DNA of 64,000 nt from Mytilus trossulus. Taxonomy: Eukaryota > Mollusca > Bivalvia > Mytilida > Mytilidae. Location: the NCBI RefSeq assembly GCF_036588685.1, contig NC_086382.1:63382987-63446986 (forward strand), written 5' to 3'. A program made the translations under genes and the position numbers. This document shows, in pieces, positions 1 to 12,090 of the stretch. The first letter of the stretch is position 1, and the number at the start of each line of letters is the position of its first letter. The notes beneath the pieces were generated by a model. That model did no database searches and had not been told where the DNA came from. It worked only from the letters and a program-made list of their open reading frames with translations.

Positions 1-2987
1 GTTTTAAACATAAATTATAAATCAATGATTTAAAAAAAAACACTTTATTCATAAAGTATAAATATAAACTTGAAGAAATATTTATGAGCATATGTAAATA
101 TGAAACCGTAACATTGTACTTTTATAATATAATTTATGCAATGATTTTTCTCATTACAACTTACTACTTCCTTGTGCGGGTACGGGGCGTAAAGCACTCA
201 AGCACTAAACGATCAACAAAAATCATTACGATATTGCTTAAGGCAGTCATCAAAGAGATATAACACTTAAACAGGATCCTGTACTATAACTGACTATATA
301 ATTATCAAGGTAAAGTACAATAATAAAATCATTCCCTACCTGTCTTGATTTTTTCAGTGTCAATGTGATTTCTGTCTACTTTCTCTTATTGCGTTAAAAC
401 TTTTCACAAAACGTGAAGAATCGAATATGTCAACCCTCGTCCTGATTGTTAAAACAATTTGATTACTATATGGAAAGTTGTGAGATATGGTAAAAAAAAA
501 CTCTTGATTGAAGTATTAAAAATGAAATATTATTTTTTGGTTAGTTCAGGATATCCTTGTCCAACTTACAAGTTACTGTTATGGAATGTAAATGTCTATG
601 TTAAATGGAAATAAGTCTAACATTTCCATTGTGGTCAATATTCTGTTTCGTTAAAATAAATACCACAAAAATCTGAATTTTATGAAATAATTAAAGGCAC
701 AACCTATTTTAACAACAAATAACAAATAAGAAATATGTTTCGAAGCACAACCTAGCTTACAAATTAATTAAAACAAAAATGATCTTAAACTGATAAGTTG
801 CTTGAAATCTTGATTAACAACGCATTTGTTACGTTTAGAGGACGTGCTTTTTTCAACAAACTATCGACATTCCCATGGGAACCATTTATGCTCTCTTCTT
901 GCCGGATTGTTCCTTTATTCTTATGAGGCTAACATCATACAGGAACTTCGTAGGAAGAAATAAAAGAAGTCAGCAAAGTCATGTAATTTTACTTTCCGCT
1001 ATATAAATGATTTAATCAAACTTTGGTGACTATGTTGCACGCATCTATTCCATCGAACTAGAAATACGAGATACAAAAGATACACTCAAGTCTGCCTCAT
1101 ATCGTGACTTACACCTAGAAATTGACTCTGAAGGTCGGTTGAAAACAAAACTTTACGACAAAAGAGAGGATTTCAGCTTCCCAATTGCGCACTTTCTATT
1201 TCTATGTAGCAACATTCCAGCAGCCCCTGCATACGCATATTCCCTGGCTTGTATTTCCTATCATGATTTTCTTGATATGGCTGCTGCTCAAAAGTAAATG
1301 ATCAAACCAATAGTTCAAAATGGTGATATTGACATCAACCCTTCATAAGTTTTACGAACGCCATGAGTAAGTTGACCGTTATGAAATATCCGTTTCACGG
1401 ATGATATCGGATAACATCCTTATGACGTAACTACAATCAGTTTCCATTTCACGAATGTGACCTACCAAATTACAATTTTTACCAAGTTTGTAATAACATG
1501 AGCAACACGACGGGTACTACATGTGAAACAGGATTTGCTAATCCTTCTCGAGCACCTGATATCACCCCCTGTTTTTGGTGGGGTTCGCTTTGCTTAATCT
1601 TTAGATTTCAATGTTGTGTTTTGTGTACTGTTATTTTTCTGTTTGACTTTTTTTTGTAAGCCATGCCGGGTTTTTTTTTATCTATAAAGGCAACAGTAGT
1701 ATACCGCTGTTCAAAACTCATAAATCCATGGACAAAAAACAAAATCTATGTCTTTCTGGTATCTTACGCCCCTCTTTTATAAACTTGTAACAACATGTGC
1801 ATAGATATATATACATTACTACCTTAAATGAACTATAAAAAAAAAAATTGCAAATAAACATGATAATCTAAATAAGAACGTAACAACACATAAAAAAATT
1901 CAACATACAAATCTTAAATATCAAATCATTGAAAGAAATAGAAAAATTGTTTTTAAAAGATATTTTGAATCAAAGATGGTGTTAATTACAATTATATGTA
2001 CAATTATATGTCTGTAAGAAAGCAAATCAATTACACAAAAAAATAACACGAAACCTTACTAAGAGAAATAAAATGTTATCACAATTGTATTAGAATAAAA
2101 TCATGAAAAGTTTGTATTTTTATTCTCAATGCAATGTAAAGGATTAGGTTCAGTAATACCCCTTTTTGGCCCCAAAATATAGCAGTTTTACAAAATTTTG
2201 AAAATGTAATCTTTTAGCTACTTACTGCAAAGTAGAATGCTTCTGCTACATAAATATAGGCTGTTTTTGACAATACAATGCACATATATCGGGTACTAGC
2301 AGCATTACAAAAATCTTCACAATTTGAGCATTTTAGTTAAGTTATAGACGGTTTCCGTCTGAAATGAAATTGGCCGCATTCGTGTTCTTTCATAATATTG
2401 AAATATAAGTTGCATTTGATGATAATACATAACATATATAAAGGTTGAGGATGAACACTTTCATTTTTGACAAAAACCATCTGAAAAGTGACATTTTTTT
2501 GGCATATTTGATAGATTTTTCATATTCAAGCTTGAATCGGAGCGTTTTTAATGACTAGCTCAGTGATAATCTTTTACAGAAACTAATTGAATCAATAGAA
2601 ACAGACACTTAAGTATTTAAAAAGTGTCCAAAATCTTTCTTTAGATGAACCTGAAATTTGAGGATAAAATCGGCCCTTACCGGACCTCCTAATTTCAAAA
2701 CAAAAAAATGTTTCTCACACATTTAGTATATGTTGCAATATTTGATTACTTTTGGGGCTTATCGAACATAAACATATTATATATATACATCTATATAAAT
2801 TGCATTTGCTATTATAAGCAGCAGAAGTAAGTAAGTCTGAGATAGAGTAGACAATTTCACATAAACAAACTAGGACTATATTTTTTTCCAAAATCATAAA
2901 TATTTGAGAATGCAAACAGTAATTTTATAGTTGACGGAACACATGTACGACCACCAATTACAATCTACATTCATTTTAATGAGTCTG
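1..2987. other. AT-rich intergenic sequence, no gene seen
   Basis: No convincing coding region on either strand; the only open stretches are short and of low complexity. Around 1540-1690 there is a decayed dispersed repeat (GAGCACCTGATATCACC and what follows) that is also present at about 15000-15190. Around 1690-1760 there is a piece of another dispersed repeat (AGGCAACAGTAGTATACCG) with a longer copy near 58690-58930. The rest is AT-rich sequence in which I see nothing specific. Confidence 0.6.
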
Positions 2988-3994
2988 TTAGGCAGAATTC
3001 CAACTTCCATGTTTTGCATTTTCATTATTTTCTGATAAATAATTACTTAACAATTGCTTCTTAACCGTTGGCTGTCTCTTGAATGAACTTACAACATGTT
3101 GAATAGTTTCTCTCTTAATGTAAGCAATTACACTCAGGAATATTGCAATCAAGGCAAGCCTTGTTACCAAAACATCAACGGTTGCATTACTACTAGATCT
3201 GTTACTGCTACTGTCCCCAGACAAACATATGAATTCAGCTGACTGCACTGATACTATGAATCTGTTAAAGAACAAACCATCATGACATGTCAGGTTTTGT
3301 TTCTTAATAACATGGACTTCTGGTCTCTTTAGCCAGTCATGAAATTCTCGCAACTGGCAATCACAGGCGAATTCATTTCCAAAGAAATTGACAGAAAGAC
3401 TTGATTTTTTCTGAATCTGATCTAGTGAAAATAGAAGCCCATTATGGTTAGAGTATGCTTCGAATGTACTTATACTGTTATAAGATAAATCGAGGTACTC
3501 CAGATGTGTCAAACACCTTTTATGATAAAAGTTCAAGCTCTGAAGTATGTTATGGGCAAGATTCAATCTCTTTAGGGCTGTAAATGTACACATTGTATTA
3601 GCAGTATCTTCGTCGAAAACCGATAATTTGTTGTTGTCAAGTGCTAACACTTCAAGTTTGGTAAATTGACTTTCCAAGAACAGAAGCCGAATATGGGTGA
3701 TATGAACTTTACTGTCAATCTCGTCATGCAAAGCATCACTTAAATTCATTTTTTTCAAATTTTGAATATTTGTAAATGTCCGTGTGAGCATTGTAGAAAC
3801 GTTCCACTGATTATTTGCAAGGTTCAATTCTTCCAAATTTGGCATACATTGGAGTGATTGTCCATTTATTTTCCTTATCCTATTGTTTTGTAAACCTAAC
3901 TTTTGCAGAGAATAGAGATGATAACTAGAATCGTCAGCACATGATCCAAAAAGATTTCTTGGCAATTCGAGAATCTCACCATCAGTTATGTGAA

Positions 3995-4873
3995 GTACAC
4001 TCTATACTTATATATAACAATTAATATATAAAACACAACTTATATTTACCGATCGCCCACAAGACTAGAAGGACACCGGATTTTATTATAATCTATCATA
4101 ACCTGTCCTAAGTCAAGAATCTGATGTACAGTAGTTGTCGTTTGTTTATGTAATATATACGTGTTTCTCGTTTCTCGTTTTGTTTATATAGATTAGACCG
4201 TTGGTTTTCCCGTTTGAATGGCTTTACACTAGTAATTTTGGGGCCCTTTATAGCTTGTTGTTCGGTGTGAGCCAAGGCTCCGTGTTGAAGGCAGTACTTA
4301 AACCTATAATGGTTTACTTTTTAAATTGTAACTTGGATGGAGAGTTGTCTCATTGGCACTCAAACCACATCTTCCTATATCTATATAATATTTATGCAAA
4401 TAAAATTTATATACATATATATGAACAATGCTTTCAATACGAAATGAAAACATTGACTCTGTCATAAACGAACCCGCCGGCCAGGAAAAACCAACAACCA
4501 AGTTACCTTAGTCGATATGGAAACCTGTGTCCAAACCCTAATGCTCGGAAGATCGTCTCGAGAGTTGTACTTGGACAATACTGAAAATTAGCTTATGTTT
4601 ACATAAACAAAATACCATCAAAATGTGTAATAGCAAACAAAAAAAAACAATTTATAGTACAAAAAACAAGAAAAAAATAAACATTAATGAAACAACATTA
4701 AATCTTAACTTGACCATTTCGAAGTTGGCGAGAGAATGGTCTGATAGGGAAATAAACCCGCCAAAATGACCATTCACGTGATACTACAATTAATATCACG
4801 TGTCCATACATATATATGGAAAGAACCGTTAGTACAATAATTTTCCTCTATACTTCGAAACGCCGAAAATTAT
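3995..4873. mobile_element. Insertion of unknown class inside LRR copy 1
   Basis: Alignment by eye to copies 2 and 3 shows gene sequence stopping near 3994 and resuming near 4874. The inserted DNA carries a member of the dispersed repeat that ends TTGTCTCATTGGCACTCAAA (about 4190-4385) and AT-rich DNA. The 10-mer CTCTATACTT occurs close to both ends (about 4000 and 4847). I see no terminal inverted repeat or transposase, so the class is unknown. Confidence 0.55.
4190..4385 (+). repeat. Dispersed repeat M2, copy 1
   Basis: Member of a family that starts near GACCGTTGGTTTTCCCG, runs through CCCTTTATAGCTTG and CGGTGTGAGCC, and ends GTTGTCTCATTGGCACTCA. Related copies lie at about 6470-6640, 16745-17200, 34025-34092, 47570-47660, 61405-61605 and 62695-62945. 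I remember this family as very common in Mytilus genomes. No coding potential. Confidence 0.7.
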
Positions 4874-4921
4874 AATTCTTTCAAGATCAGTTGTAATTGA
4901 GCGCAAATTCATCACTCTCAA

Positions 4922-5274
4922 GAGAGCCGTGGTGTAGTGGTTAGTGCATCGGACTACTAACACAAAGGTTCCTGGTTCGATTCCCGTTTGGGATGAAAAT
5001 TTCAGGAACTCAATTTTCGGCTCTCCCTTGACACCATTTGCGAGTATGGTCTTGAGGAAACAATGATAGTCCGTCGGACGGGGACGATAAATGGCTGACC
5101 CGTGTTAAGAGAGAGCCATATCTCTTGTACGTTAAAGACACCCTTGTAGATTTCGAAAAAGAGTAGGCTAATGCCGCTACAAGGCAGTACTCACACCCGC
5201 AAAGTGGAAAGGGATTAATATAAGTTGCAAAACTTGTTTCCCAATCCACTATAAATAAATATGTTTAAACTAAA
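4922..5274 (+). mobile_element. tRNA-headed V-SINE (RUDI-like), full length
   Basis: The head looks like a tRNA: A-box-like TGGTGTAGTGG near 4930 and a perfect B box GGTTCGATTCC at 4974-4984. The body holds GTCCGTCGGACGGGGACG and TGTACGTTAAAGACACC, which resemble the central domain of molluscan V-SINEs such as RUDI (from memory). The tail is AT-rich. The element is flanked by the 5-bp direct repeat CTCAA at 4917-4921 and 5275-5279, and sits in coding sequence of LRR copy 1, antisense to it. A second, diverged copy lies on the minus strand at 26546-26868. Confidence 0.8.
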
Positions 5275-5409
5275 CTCAATGTCATCTTGATTAAAACCGT
5301 TACATTGTAGAATTTTTGAGTGACAAACGCACTTTCTGTGACATTTAGTCATGCAATTCGTTGGCTGAACAATCAGATATAAAATAGCGACAATAACACT
5401 TGCTTTCAT

Positions 5410-6130
5410 AGCTTAATTTCGAGCGTGTAAAATTTCATAAACTTTTCGAAGTGTTTTTGACTATGTAAAAAGGTTTATCTCCTTGATTGAAATTTTCTTC
5501 ACAACATTTGCGATGAATAATTCGGGTAAAACTTATTTGCAACAGAGTTATATCTCTTATTCGAAACTTCTTTTGTCGTTTTTTTTTTCAATTTAACTTT
5601 TCAATCAGCTGTCTAGACCGGTGTATATAGAAATTAAAATTCGATCACTCATCAGTAAATTCATTCGTTTTAGGTTGTTTATTCACATTTGTTTACCTGT
5701 TTTAAAATACTCTTCTATTATTGTAGATATTCATCGACTTCCTTGTTTGTGTATTTTAATCCAATCTGTCGTAAGTTTCAGATACTTTTTCGTCAATTTC
5801 GTGTGCTTTCTACACACATGATATAAAATTTCAACCTTTTTGAAAGAATTCCAATATTGATATTTGTTTTTTGAAATATTACTGTTTGAATTCTTTCAAT
5901 AAAAAAAGTGGACATTGTGCAGAAACCATATGAAATCGTCGAACCAAGTTCTGAAACTTTCCCTTTGAATCAACAAATTTCTATTTTATAATCCATAGAT
6001 TTTTCTTAAATGTGCATTAGCTGTCAAATTTATATTCCCCGATTTCACTCAAATTATCATATTTGATTTATTACATGCTTAAACGTATATCCAAATTTCA
6101 CAAAAACTTTGAAAACTGTTATCCGCTAAT
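5410..6130 (-). promoter_or_regulatory. Conserved 5' flank of LRR copy 1
   Basis: About 0.7 kb upstream of the start codon is recognisably the same in all three LRR copies (here, 11389-12090 and 20265-21030), including a segment with TTACTGTTTGAATTCTTTCA and CCAAGTTCTGAAACTTT. It should contain the promoter and any 5' UTR. No TATA box or start site could be fixed by eye, and the conservation may simply reflect shared ancestry. Confidence 0.45.
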
Positions 6131-7430
6131 ATAAAAAGGTTCTCTATGAAATCATGTTGAAGTCCGTGTCCTATTTTTAACATCGAGTTGAATTGTTGTG
6201 CATCATTTTGGTAGCCCAGGACACCGCAGCATACAAGTCGAATGTGGTTTAAATTTGGTGGTCAATTAAAGCCTGTTTGGTATCGATCTGATGTATTGTA
6301 AACTTATTTTCATAGGTTGATCTTGTGTTGTGTTGTTACCACTGTCCAATGTTAGGGGAGGGTTGAGCGCTCACAAACATGTATAACCCCGCCAAATTCT
6401 TTGTGTGCCTTACCCAAGTCCGGATCCTGTAGTCCATGTCTGTCATGTTTGTTTTTCGTTTTTTGTTTTGTTATAAATTAGGCCGTTAGTTTCCTAATTG
6501 TTTCATATTTTCAGGTCGAGGTCTTTTTATAGACAACTATATGGTATGGGTTTTTCTTGCATTGTTTACAAGTCCGCACGGTTGCCTACAATTGCTTACA
6601 TTTACTATATTTGAACTTTAGTGGATAGTTGTCTCATCTTCTTTTTTTTATCATTGACAATCATACTTCATCTCGTTATTTGTTTACTGGGTGTGAATAT
6701 AGTCCAAATGTCTGTGTACGGGATAAAACTATTCCTGTGGCTCATTTTGTGGGCGTTGAATTACATAAGATGTACCGTCTACTGCCATCATTGCTTTGGG
6801 CAGTCCTGGCCGTAAGCCTTGCAAGGAAAACCACTCGTTATACAACGGTCAATCCAATTGAGAAAATATCTGTCCCAACAACGATACTACATGTATAACG
6901 TCAATTGTATATGACATAGTAAATGGAGAAACAACAAACAACATAGACAGAATCGAATAATCCGAATGAAATTAAATTCTTAGCCACAAATTTACCCCTA
7001 AAAGGCAATTTCTGGGAGACCGGATGCATATGACTGCTTCATCAGTAGGCAAATTCCAAAAGAGCTTTTGGTATTGACTCAGAATATGATTCTGATACAT
7101 ATTTAAATAAACATAATATACTAGTATATAAGTTATCTTTATTTGTTAATATATCGGTATTTCTATTACAAAAAAAAATATAAATATAGATACAGACGTT
7201 CTAATTCAGGACATGTATGTTAACTCTGTTCTCTGAACTGCAAAACATTATGTCGAGTGAGGTAACATTGGCGGATCAAGGGACGTGTTCCGGGGTTTGA
7301 ACTTCCTTTTTTCCTTCCGATTTTTTTTTTCAATTATGTGAACGTTTCATGGTGTTCCTGGTGTTAGAACCCCTATTTAAAATGGCTGCATCCGCGTCTG
7401 TGTAGCAATGTTAAAATATTATTATGAAAA
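6131..7430. other. Intergenic sequence with dispersed repeats
   Basis: Holds a copy of the repeat AGGGGAGGGTTGAG...ACCCAAGTC (about 6345-6440; related copy at about 63145-63235) and a diverged M2 repeat (about 6470-6640). Near 7265-7400 there is a decayed GGCGGATCAAGGGACG-type repeat. No gene was recognised. Confidence 0.5.
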
Positions 7431-7795
7431 TAAACTCATCAAAGATACCTGGATTAAAAAAAATATTTACGCCAGACGCGTGTTTCGTCTACAAAAAACT
7501 CATCAGTGACGCTCTAGTCAAAACATATTTAAAAGGCAGAAAATAGAATACGAAGTTGAAGAGCATTGAGGACCAAAAGTTCCTAAAAGTTTAGCCAAAT
7601 ACAGCTAAGGTAATCTATTCCTGAGGTAATAAAGCCTTAGTTTTTCAAAAGTTCCAAGTTTTGTTAATACAGAAGTGCTGTCTACTTGGCTGGTGATACC
7701 TGCGGGGAAATAAATATCCACCAGCAGTGTCATCGACCCAGTAGTTGCAAATAAACTCATCATAGTTACCAGGATTAAAATTTTATATTTTAACC
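7431..7795 (+). repeat. About 350-bp mussel repeat M1, copy 1
   Basis: One unit plus the first bases of a second. It starts AAACTCATCAAAGATACC, carries the core GCCAGACGCGTGTTTCGTC and ACTCATCAGTGACGCTC, then AAGAGCATTGAGGACCAAAA, CAGCTAAGGTAATCTATTCC and CCACCAGCAGTGTCATCGAC. The same ordered blocks occur at 16280-16640, 57150-57900 and 63460-64000, with partial copies elsewhere. Where units adjoin they are head to tail. Confidence 0.75.
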
Positions 7796-8832
7796 TAGTA
7801 AATACATAATTAGTTCCACTCTTTTGTGATGATCACTAATTTATATGTCTCAATTATAGACTCTCGACTATCAATTGTCAACAATAGTTATTCATCTACC
7901 ATGTCTATTTATTACATTAAAAATTACATACATATAAAAATAAAAACTAATATTACATTAAAAAAAATGTATAAACTTTAACATTTATATGTATAATTCA
8001 GTCACAAGGAGCAATAAATTTAGGAAGTATATAAAAAATATTCAAATTGTCATTTTTTATAAAATATCATTTTAATCACCAGGCCATACAGATAAAAGAT
8101 TGGTTGTATTCATACGTTTTAGTATTTTGTTATGTAATTTTATGAAGTTTTGTTCACTTGTCAAAAATTTTTTTTTTGTATTTCTATGAAGAGAGGGCGA
8201 TCTCAATCTACCACCGATAACATACTTGAGAACACATGTATACTACTGTTGCCTTTGTTTGTAATAATGTGTTACATGGACCAGTGACATGATTACAACA
8301 TACCACTGTGATAAATTTTCTAATGAAAATTAGATTTATTCTCTATTTAAACTTACTAACTTACTTAATCCTCTTCATGTTCTTGAACACATAAGGCATC
8401 AATATTTAAACTACCAACATAATAACATCATTTTAAAAGTTAACTGAAGGGTATGAAATTTTATTATTCAAGATTTGTTTTTCAGGTACTTAGTTAAGTT
8501 CTGACAGATTAAAACAATTTCTGAATAGGCAAACCATACTTGTACATAACATATAAACATGTCATTCAAAGTTTTAAAATAAAAAAGATATAACAGTTAT
8601 GTTAAAGTAACTTCCGTATATAACATGCTAACAACTATTTTTTCTTAAAGTCATATAAAACGAGTGAGTGTTGAAAAATAAGGTTTGTCCAATTCTTGAA
8701 CCAAAGCATGTATACATCATGAACGTAGTCCTCTGTGACGATTTTATCATTATTTTCGCAAACATATCATATATTTGTCAATTTTTTTTTCTCTCTGTTT
8801 GTTATGATTTAACAAATATTGCTGCTCATTAA

Positions 8833-9060
8833 ATGCCGTTTTTTGAATCCGAGTTTTACCGATTGTCCCCTTATAGTAAACAAGTCACAAAAAGCATGGG
8901 TATTGAGCACCTGTTTAACATGTATAATCAAATATTTGTTTATTTCAATGACAGATCCATGCGTATTGTGGTCACCGGATTTTACGAAGAGGGTTACGCT
9001 CGGGTCACTATGCATACGGAAAATATGTCGGCGAATTGCTTCCTGGCAGCAAGCAATTAA
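8833..9060 (+). CDS. Hypothetical 75-residue small ORF
   Basis: ATG-initiated frame ending in TAA. Its base composition is less AT-rich than its surroundings, and the peptide looks protein-like: MPFFESEFYRLSPYSKQV at the start, FNDRSMRIVVTGFYEEGY in the middle. No signal peptide, TM helix or known motif is visible. It sits in a segment of about 0.6 kb present in block B but absent from block C, so it may be the remains of an inserted element or the last exon of an older gene. It could equally be chance. Function unknown. Confidence 0.25.
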   Translation: MPFFESEFYRLSPYSKQVTKSMGIEHLFNMYNQIFVYFNDRSMRIVVTGFYEEGYARVTMHTENMSANCFLAASN

Positions 9061-9240
9061 AAATAAGTAAACGTCTTCTAAATGTTGACAAATTAAAGAA
9101 TTTTCCTAGAAAAAAGTATATAGATATAGGAAGATGTGGTGTGAGTGCGGTGTGAGATGTACATAAGTTGTATAATGAAAACTATCCATTTAGTTATAAA
9201 AAACATATGCATATTTTTTTTTAATTTGAGGTTTCTTATG

Positions 9241-10185
9241 ACTTTAATACAATATACAAATTATACATGTAATAAGTAAAAAAATGTACGTTTGCTTCGT
9301 GAATGTAATTACATATATGTCCTAAAATTGAACAATCATCATATTAAGGTTGCTGTTTTTGTTGTTGTTGGTTGGTTTGTTTTGGGTTTTTTTTTTTGGT
9401 GTTTTTTTTGGCATTTAACAAGTTGGTTAGCATTTGTTATTTATTATAAGATGACAAATCTTATTTCATTTTCAAAAATACAAAAACAAAAATATTTAAA
9501 TAACCTTGGCATACACAAATTAACAAAAAGCAACATAACCTTCAGTGTCATATTAACTATATTGATTCAACTTTAAAAATCTTAATAGATCAGTTTGCAC
9601 TTGTTTACCATAACCAAACATGATCATTATGAGATCCCTACTTATCTATGTTCAAATTTTAAAAACTACTAGATCAGTTTGTCCTTGTTCACAAGAACCA
9701 AACATAATAATTTGGAGTTATCTCAATCTATCATGAATAATTTTGTAGTTCTTAAAGTCACTGTTTGACATTTACCAAACATTCACTTTCATTCATAAAT
9801 GTATCTAATTGTATGTTAAATGTACAAATGCATGTCACTGTAATTCACAGCTGATTTATTGTGTGTTTTGTTTTATTGTCGCTTTTCATTATTCCTAATG
9901 TATTTAGCATCCTAATGATTATTCAAACACTCATTATTATTTTTAGGGACAAAATTACCCAAAACCATAATGTTTAATCTTAAGCTATGTGTAGTATATC
10001 TGAAGAAATTAAATGTAAGTTTTCATCAAAACAATAATAAAATATACATGTATAAATGCATATAAATGTACTAACCTAGACTCAAACTTTCAGAAATCCA
10101 GAATAATAGTGATAACATACAATTTTATTACATATTTCTGACTATTTTAACAAAAAAGAGAAGGTCATACATTTCTAATAAAAAC
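9241..10185. other. 3' flank of LRR copy 2
   Basis: AT-rich sequence collinear with the region downstream of copy 3 (about 18200-19064). Two partly repeated segments carry the phrase 'accaaacatgatcattatgagatc' in diverged forms. No gene recognised. The open frame 9292-9576 is driven by T- and A-runs and is not credible. Confidence 0.5.
10124..10129 (-). terminator. Poly(A) signal AATAAA, LRR copy 2
   Basis: AATAAA on the minus strand, about 57 bases past the stop codon of LRR copy 2. This spacing suits a short 3' UTR. The hexamer is changed at the matching place in copy 3. Confidence 0.45.
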
Positions 10186-11388
10186 TTACATATAATTTGT
10201 AAATAATGGAGTATCCAAACTTCCATGTTTTGATTTTTCATTATTTTCTGATAAATAATTATTTAAAAACAGCTTCTTGTCCATTGGCTTTCTCTTGAGT
10301 GAACTTAAAAAATGTTTAATAGTATATCTCTTGATGTACGAAATTGCACTCAGGAATATAGCAAGCAAGACGAACATTGTGACCAAAACGCCAACGGCTG
10401 CTTTACTACTAGATCTGTTACTGCTACTGTCCCCAGACAAACACATAAATCCAGCTGACGGCACTGATACTATGGATATGTTAAAGTGCAAACCGTCATG
10501 ACATTTCAGGCTGTTTTTATTAAAAACATGGACTTCTGTTCTCTTTAACCAGTCATGGAATTCTCGCAACTTGCAATCACAGGCGAATTCATTTCCAAAG
10601 AAATTGACAGAAAGACTTGATTTTTTCTTTATTTGATCTAGCGAAAAAAGAAACCCATTATGATTAGAATATGCTTCGAATGTACTTATACTATTATACG
10701 ATATATCAAGATATTCCAGATGTGACATACACCTCGTATGATAAATGTTCAAGCTCTGAAGTATGTTATGGGCAAGATTTAATCTCTTCAGTGCCGTAAA
10801 TGTACACATTGTATTAGCAGTATCAGCGTCGAAAACCGATAATTTGTTGTTTTCAAGTGTTAATACTTCAAGTTTGGTGAATGGACTTTCCAAGAACACA
10901 AGCCGAAGATGAGTGATATGACCTTTACTGTCAATCTCATCATTCAAAGCATCACTTAAATTCAACTTTTTCAAATTTTGAATATTTGTAAATGTCCGAG
11001 TGTGCACGGAAGAAACGTCCCACTGATTATTTGCAAGATTCAATTCTTCTAAGTTTTGCATACAGTGGAATGTTTGTCCATTTATTTTCCTTATCCCATT
11101 GTTTCGTAAATCTAACTTTTTCAAAGCATTCATATAATAACTTGAGTCGTCAGCACACGATCCAACAAGATTTCTTGGCAAATCAGGAATATCACCATCT
11201 GTTATATGAATTCTTTCAAGATCAGTTGTAATTGAGTTCGCAAATTCATCACTCTCAATGTCATCTTGATTAAAACTTTTACATTGGAGAGTTTTCGCGT
11301 TACAAACGCACTTTGGGTGACAATAACTCACGCAATTCGTTTGCTGCACAATAAGGCATAAAATAACGACAATAACACTTGCTTTCAT
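10186..11388 (-). CDS. LRR transmembrane protein, copy 2 (intact)
   Basis: Single-exon gene, 400 residues. Signal peptide at 1-19 (MKASVIVVILCLIVQQTNC). Cysteine-rich N-cap CHPKCVCNAKTLQC. About six LRRs between about 85 and 245, with clear LxxLxLxxN blocks: LKKLDLRNNGI, LEELNLANNQW, LEVLTLENNKL, LKRLNLAHNIL, LEYLDISYNSI. LRRCT with FACDCKLREFHDWL and two later cysteines. Ser-rich stalk (SGDSSSNRSSSK). One TM helix at about 330-352. Basic cytosolic tail of about 48 residues ending LFTNYM. No TIR, Ig or kinase domain, so it is not a Toll-like receptor. Type I surface proteins of this plan bind ligands or other cell-surface proteins, and an immune or adhesion role is a guess from the family. 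The start was chosen because it yields the signal peptide and is shared by all three copies. Confidence 0.88.
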   Translation of the reverse strand: MKASVIVVILCLIVQQTNCVSYCHPKCVCNAKTLQCKSFNQDDIESDEFANSITTDLERIHITDGDIPDLPRNLVGSCADDSSYYMNALKKLDLRNNGIRKINGQTFHCMQNLEELNLANNQWDVSSVHTRTFTNIQNLKKLNLSDALNDEIDSKGHITHLRLVFLESPFTKLEVLTLENNKLSVFDADTANTMCTFTALKRLNLAHNILQSLNIYHTRCMSHLEYLDISYNSISTFEAYSNHNGFLFSLDQIKKKSSLSVNFFGNEFACDCKLREFHDWLKRTEVHVFNKNSLKCHDGLHFNISIVSVPSAGFMCLSGDSSSNRSSSKAAVGVLVTMFVLLAIFLSAISYIKRYTIKHFLSSLKRKPMDKKLFLNNYLSENNEKSKHGSLDTPLFTNYM

Positions 11389-12090
11389 GTCTTACTTTCA
11401 GGCGTGTAAACTTTCTTCAACTTTTCAAAGTTTTTTTGACGTAGAAAAATAGTCTATCTCCTTGATTTTAACTTACTTGTCACAACATTCGCGGTGGATA
11501 ATTCGGTTATTAAATATTTGCCACAGATTTTATCACTTTTTCAAACTTCTTCCAGTGTTTATTAAACTTTTCAATCACCTGTCTAGGCCGGTGAAGACAG
11601 AAATTAAAATCCGATCAACCAGTAGTAAATACATCCGTCTAAAGTTGTTTATTCACATTCTTTGGCCTTTTTTAAATGACTTTTGTATTATTGTAGAAAA
11701 TCATCGACTTCATTGTTGGTGTATATAATCCAATCTGTTACATGTTTCAGATATTTTTATGTCATTTTCGTGTGCTTTCTAAACACGTGATACAAGAAAA
11801 TCTACATTTTTGAAAGAATTCAAATATTGATATATATTCTGTGGAATATTACTGTTTGAGATTTTTTCAATAAAAGTGGACATTCAGCAGGAAGCACATG
11901 AATTCGCCGAACCAAGTTCTGAAACTTTGCTTCAATATCAACAAATCTCCATTTTCTTATCCACACATTTTTCTTAAAGAGGCATTAGCTGTCAAATTAA
12001 TGTACATCGATTTGTCTCAAATTATCATATTTGATTTATTACTTGCTTAAACGTAAATCCAAATTTCACAAAAAGTAAAAAATAAACCAT
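11389..12090 (-). promoter_or_regulatory. Conserved 5' flank of LRR copy 2
   Basis: Matches the upstream regions of copies 1 and 3 over about 0.7 kb, from the start codon to about TCAAATTATCATATTTGA. Probable promoter and 5' UTR. No core element could be fixed. Confidence 0.45.

Larger units (their letters stand above)
2988..5409 (-). pseudogene. LRR transmembrane protein, copy 1, disrupted
   Basis: First of three tandem paralogues. The N-terminus (5409 down to about 5280) keeps the signal peptide MKASVIVAILYLIVQ and the cysteine cluster CHRKCVCHSKILQC, up to the NQDDIE segment. The gene is then interrupted by a V-SINE (4922-5274). A short gene piece follows (about 4874-4921) that lacks two bases present in copies 2 and 3, so it is frameshifted. 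An insertion of about 0.88 kb comes next (about 3995-4873), and then a long open remainder (3965-2988, 325 codons) with LRRs, LRRCT (NEFACDCQLREFHDWL), TM helix (LALIAIFLSVIAYI) and tail. The C-terminus also differs: it reads HGSWNSA and stops, where copies 2 and 3 end TNYM. Three independent lesions argue for a dead gene. A shortened transcript of the 325-codon part is possible but would lack a signal peptide. Confidence 0.85.

Noticed and set aside
4922-5000. Possible tRNA gene (A box and perfect B box)
   Set aside because: The sequence continues into a V-SINE body and tail with a 5-bp target duplication; a second copy exists. It is a SINE head, not a tRNA gene.
10277-11231. Plus-strand ORFs over LRR copies 2 and 3 (also 19862-20107)
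   Set aside because: Shadows of the minus-strand LRR genes; the real strand has signal peptide, LRRs and TM helix.
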